A stretch of 64,000 nt of DNA from Blastomussa wellsi (lineage: Eukaryota; Cnidaria; Anthozoa; Scleractinia; Plerogyridae). Of this stretch, positions 62,590-64,000 are shown in pieces (positions within the stretch are counted from its first letter, which is position 1; each line of letters starts with the position of its first letter). Position numbers and translations under genes: made by a program. The stretch covers positions 15,925,008-15,989,007 of the forward strand of contig OX393569.1 in assembly GCA_947652115.1 (NCBI GenBank). The letters are read 5' to 3'. Under the pieces are notes generated by a model. It was not told the DNA's origin. It saw only the letters and a program-made list of their open reading frames with translations, and did no database searches.

Positions 62590-63951
62590 CTTTATAAAAA
62601 AATAGAATGAATATAAAACAAACATATTTTATAAATAAGCATACCCTCAAGTAGTCTACATCATAGCTCGTGAACTAAACAGAAACTTGTTAATAATCCA
62701 ATTTGTTGGAAGCAGACCATTTCGCTATACACAAAGCATAGAGGAGCTTTATTCAAGACCGCCAAACGCAAATCCATCTAGAGGTAGAGAGGAGCACTTG
62801 AAACCGGGACCACCAGACCAATACCCTAACCACTAGGCCATGATATTTGGATACCATAGGGTCCACAAAAAGTACAAGCATTAACGAAGAGTCTGCATTA
62901 ATTATTAGTGCTCATAAACATGTTCATGGACATAAGTGAATTATCATAATGATTGCAGTTTGCTCAAGATTGTCTCCAAATTAACATTCAATTTGGCTCA
63001 GTGAAAACCAAAGAAGTGCTCCTCCCAATAACAAAATTTGTTACTGTCATCAACTTGTTGTGATTTGAAATGAATGAGAGATCAAAATGATGCCAAACCA
63101 GTTGCTTGATATGTACAGTATTTTCCTTCGTTCAATATTTAGTAAGGTGATTCCATTGAGCATCTGTATAAATTTAAGTTGCTAAAACGCAAACAATCGA
63201 TAGGCAAAGTTTTAAAAAAATCTCAGTTTGTGTTCAATTTCTGTGGAAATAGGATTTTATTCTTCACTTCAAACCACAATTAGATACAAAAAACTGTTGT
63301 TAATAAAATGATATTGCCTGATTTCACAGGACAGGAATTTTTATGCAGTTTGGCATCTAAAACCAGATCCAGTTGTCATGTTAGCCTGTTGCTATCAACA
63401 TTGTTATGGTTACCGTAACATTGTTACTTACCTTTCTAACATCATCAAAGAAATGATACGGTATATCCAGATGAAGATCCATGACAAACAAAATTGAATT
63501 AGGATCTTTAACCATCCCAGCTGCAAGTTGCAGCCCCAAGGCCTTCTGAAATTTGCCCTGCAGTCTAACATGCTGATAATGTGGGATTCCACTCCTCTTC
63601 AGAGCTTCTTTTAAATCAATATCTATGCCATCATATTCTGTGATGACAACATTAAAATTGTAATCCTTAGTCTTCTTGTGTATTTTCGACATGTGGTTAA
63701 GGAAATGGAGCAGCCATCTTCCTTGGTTGTTTCCTGTGGTAAGAATGATGTTTATGACAGCACTCTTGTTCCATGCAATGCCTACAGGGCTACAAAGGGC
63801 TTGCATTCCCCAAGGCCTGTAGACATATTCAGAGTATCTCACAGATTTTCCACTTGAAAGTTCTACAAGTTCCAATTCCACCAAATACCTGTCACCCGTC
63901 CCTTGATCATGGTTTTCCTCCACATTTAAGGTGTGTTGAAAAGAATACTTT
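62245..63951 (-). CDS. beta-1,4-N-acetylgalactosaminyltransferase 3/4-like, C-terminal part
   Basis: Golgi type II glycosyltransferase that adds GalNAc in beta-1,4 linkage to GlcNAc on glycans. Two exons: 63951-63432 and 62589-62245, phases agreeing, 287 residues then TAA. Seen: VINIILTTGNNQGRWLLHF, the metal-site-like FVMDLHLDIPYHFFDDVRK, GYGLMAMYKSDWDRIGG, the WGGEDWE catalytic-site motif and HYFHSKKGMWHDVRN. The WGGEDW block and the DLHLD position are those of the chondroitin GalNAc transferase fold (CHGN, GT7 C-terminal), closest by eye to B4GALNT3/4 rather than CSGALNACT. The N-terminal half lies beyond the window. Confidence 0.92.
62590..63431. other. GalNAc transferase intron
   Basis: Holds a reverse SINE head (62770-62850: minus-strand GGCCTAGTGGTTAGGGTATT and GGTTTCAAGTGCTCC). 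Otherwise nothing seen. Confidence 0.6.
63432..63951 (-). CDS. GalNAc transferase exon, donor-sugar half
   Basis: 173 codons entered with one base after acceptor GGACTTTATAG. It starts KYSFQHTLNVEENHDQG and ends FFDDVRK at donor GTAAGT. YRPWGMQALCSPVG and the DLHLD motif are visible. Confidence 0.92.
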
Positions 63952-64000
63952 CTATAAAGTCCAAAAAAGAAAATCCCACTAAGTGCATGTATTGAGGTTC

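Overview
The window is from a eukaryotic, almost certainly animal, nuclear genome. It is AT-rich, its genes are split into many short exons with GT-AG introns, and no open reading frame is longer than about 210 codons. Gene content (an ATP-gated P2X channel, HEATR6, a beta-4-GalNAc transferase) is metazoan. The crowd of foldback elements and tRNA-derived SINEs suggests a marine invertebrate, and I favour an anthozoan cnidarian. The species call is inference and nothing here proves it. Because exons are short, open reading frames alone miss most of the coding sequence. The gene models below were built by reading splice sites, frame and protein similarity together.

Layout. (1) 1682-18389, plus strand: a P2X receptor whose first exon (N-terminus and first membrane helix) lies outside the window or was not found. 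Ten exons carry the ectodomain, the second membrane helix and the start of the tail, and two alternative last exons are possible. (2) 18390-23740: no convincing gene, but a stack of foldback elements, some nested in each other. (3) 23741-26436, minus strand: an unrecognised candidate gene with incomplete exon structure, and near it a plus-strand open frame (24741-25070) that may be a first exon. (4) 27631-57601, minus strand: a complete HEATR6 gene, 28 coding exons, 1182 codons plus stop, close to the length I recall for the human protein (about 1180). All 27 exon joins keep frame. Its introns hold most of the repeats. (5) 57602-62244: HEATR6 upstream region, a GC-rich foldback, a perfect palindrome, and one plus-strand exon-like segment encoding a membrane helix (59895-59968). 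(6) 62245-63951, minus strand: the last two exons of a beta-1,4-N-acetylgalactosaminyltransferase 3/4-like gene that continues past the right edge.

The genes are functionally unrelated housekeeping or receptor genes and do not form a pathway. P2X (plus) runs towards the minus-strand genes; the candidate gene, HEATR6 and the GalNAc transferase share the minus strand.

The most notable material is the repeat landscape: a giant hairpin made of a 10-bp satellite (16050-16600), two 5S-rRNA-like fragments facing each other (16711-16935), nested foldbacks (19690-21137), a transposon insertion whose empty site is present in a second copy (15 kb versus 41.8 kb), a SINE whose internal 37-bp segment has expanded into a minisatellite (31157-31526), and an element ending in clusters of TCGAAC-type motifs (61128-62180).
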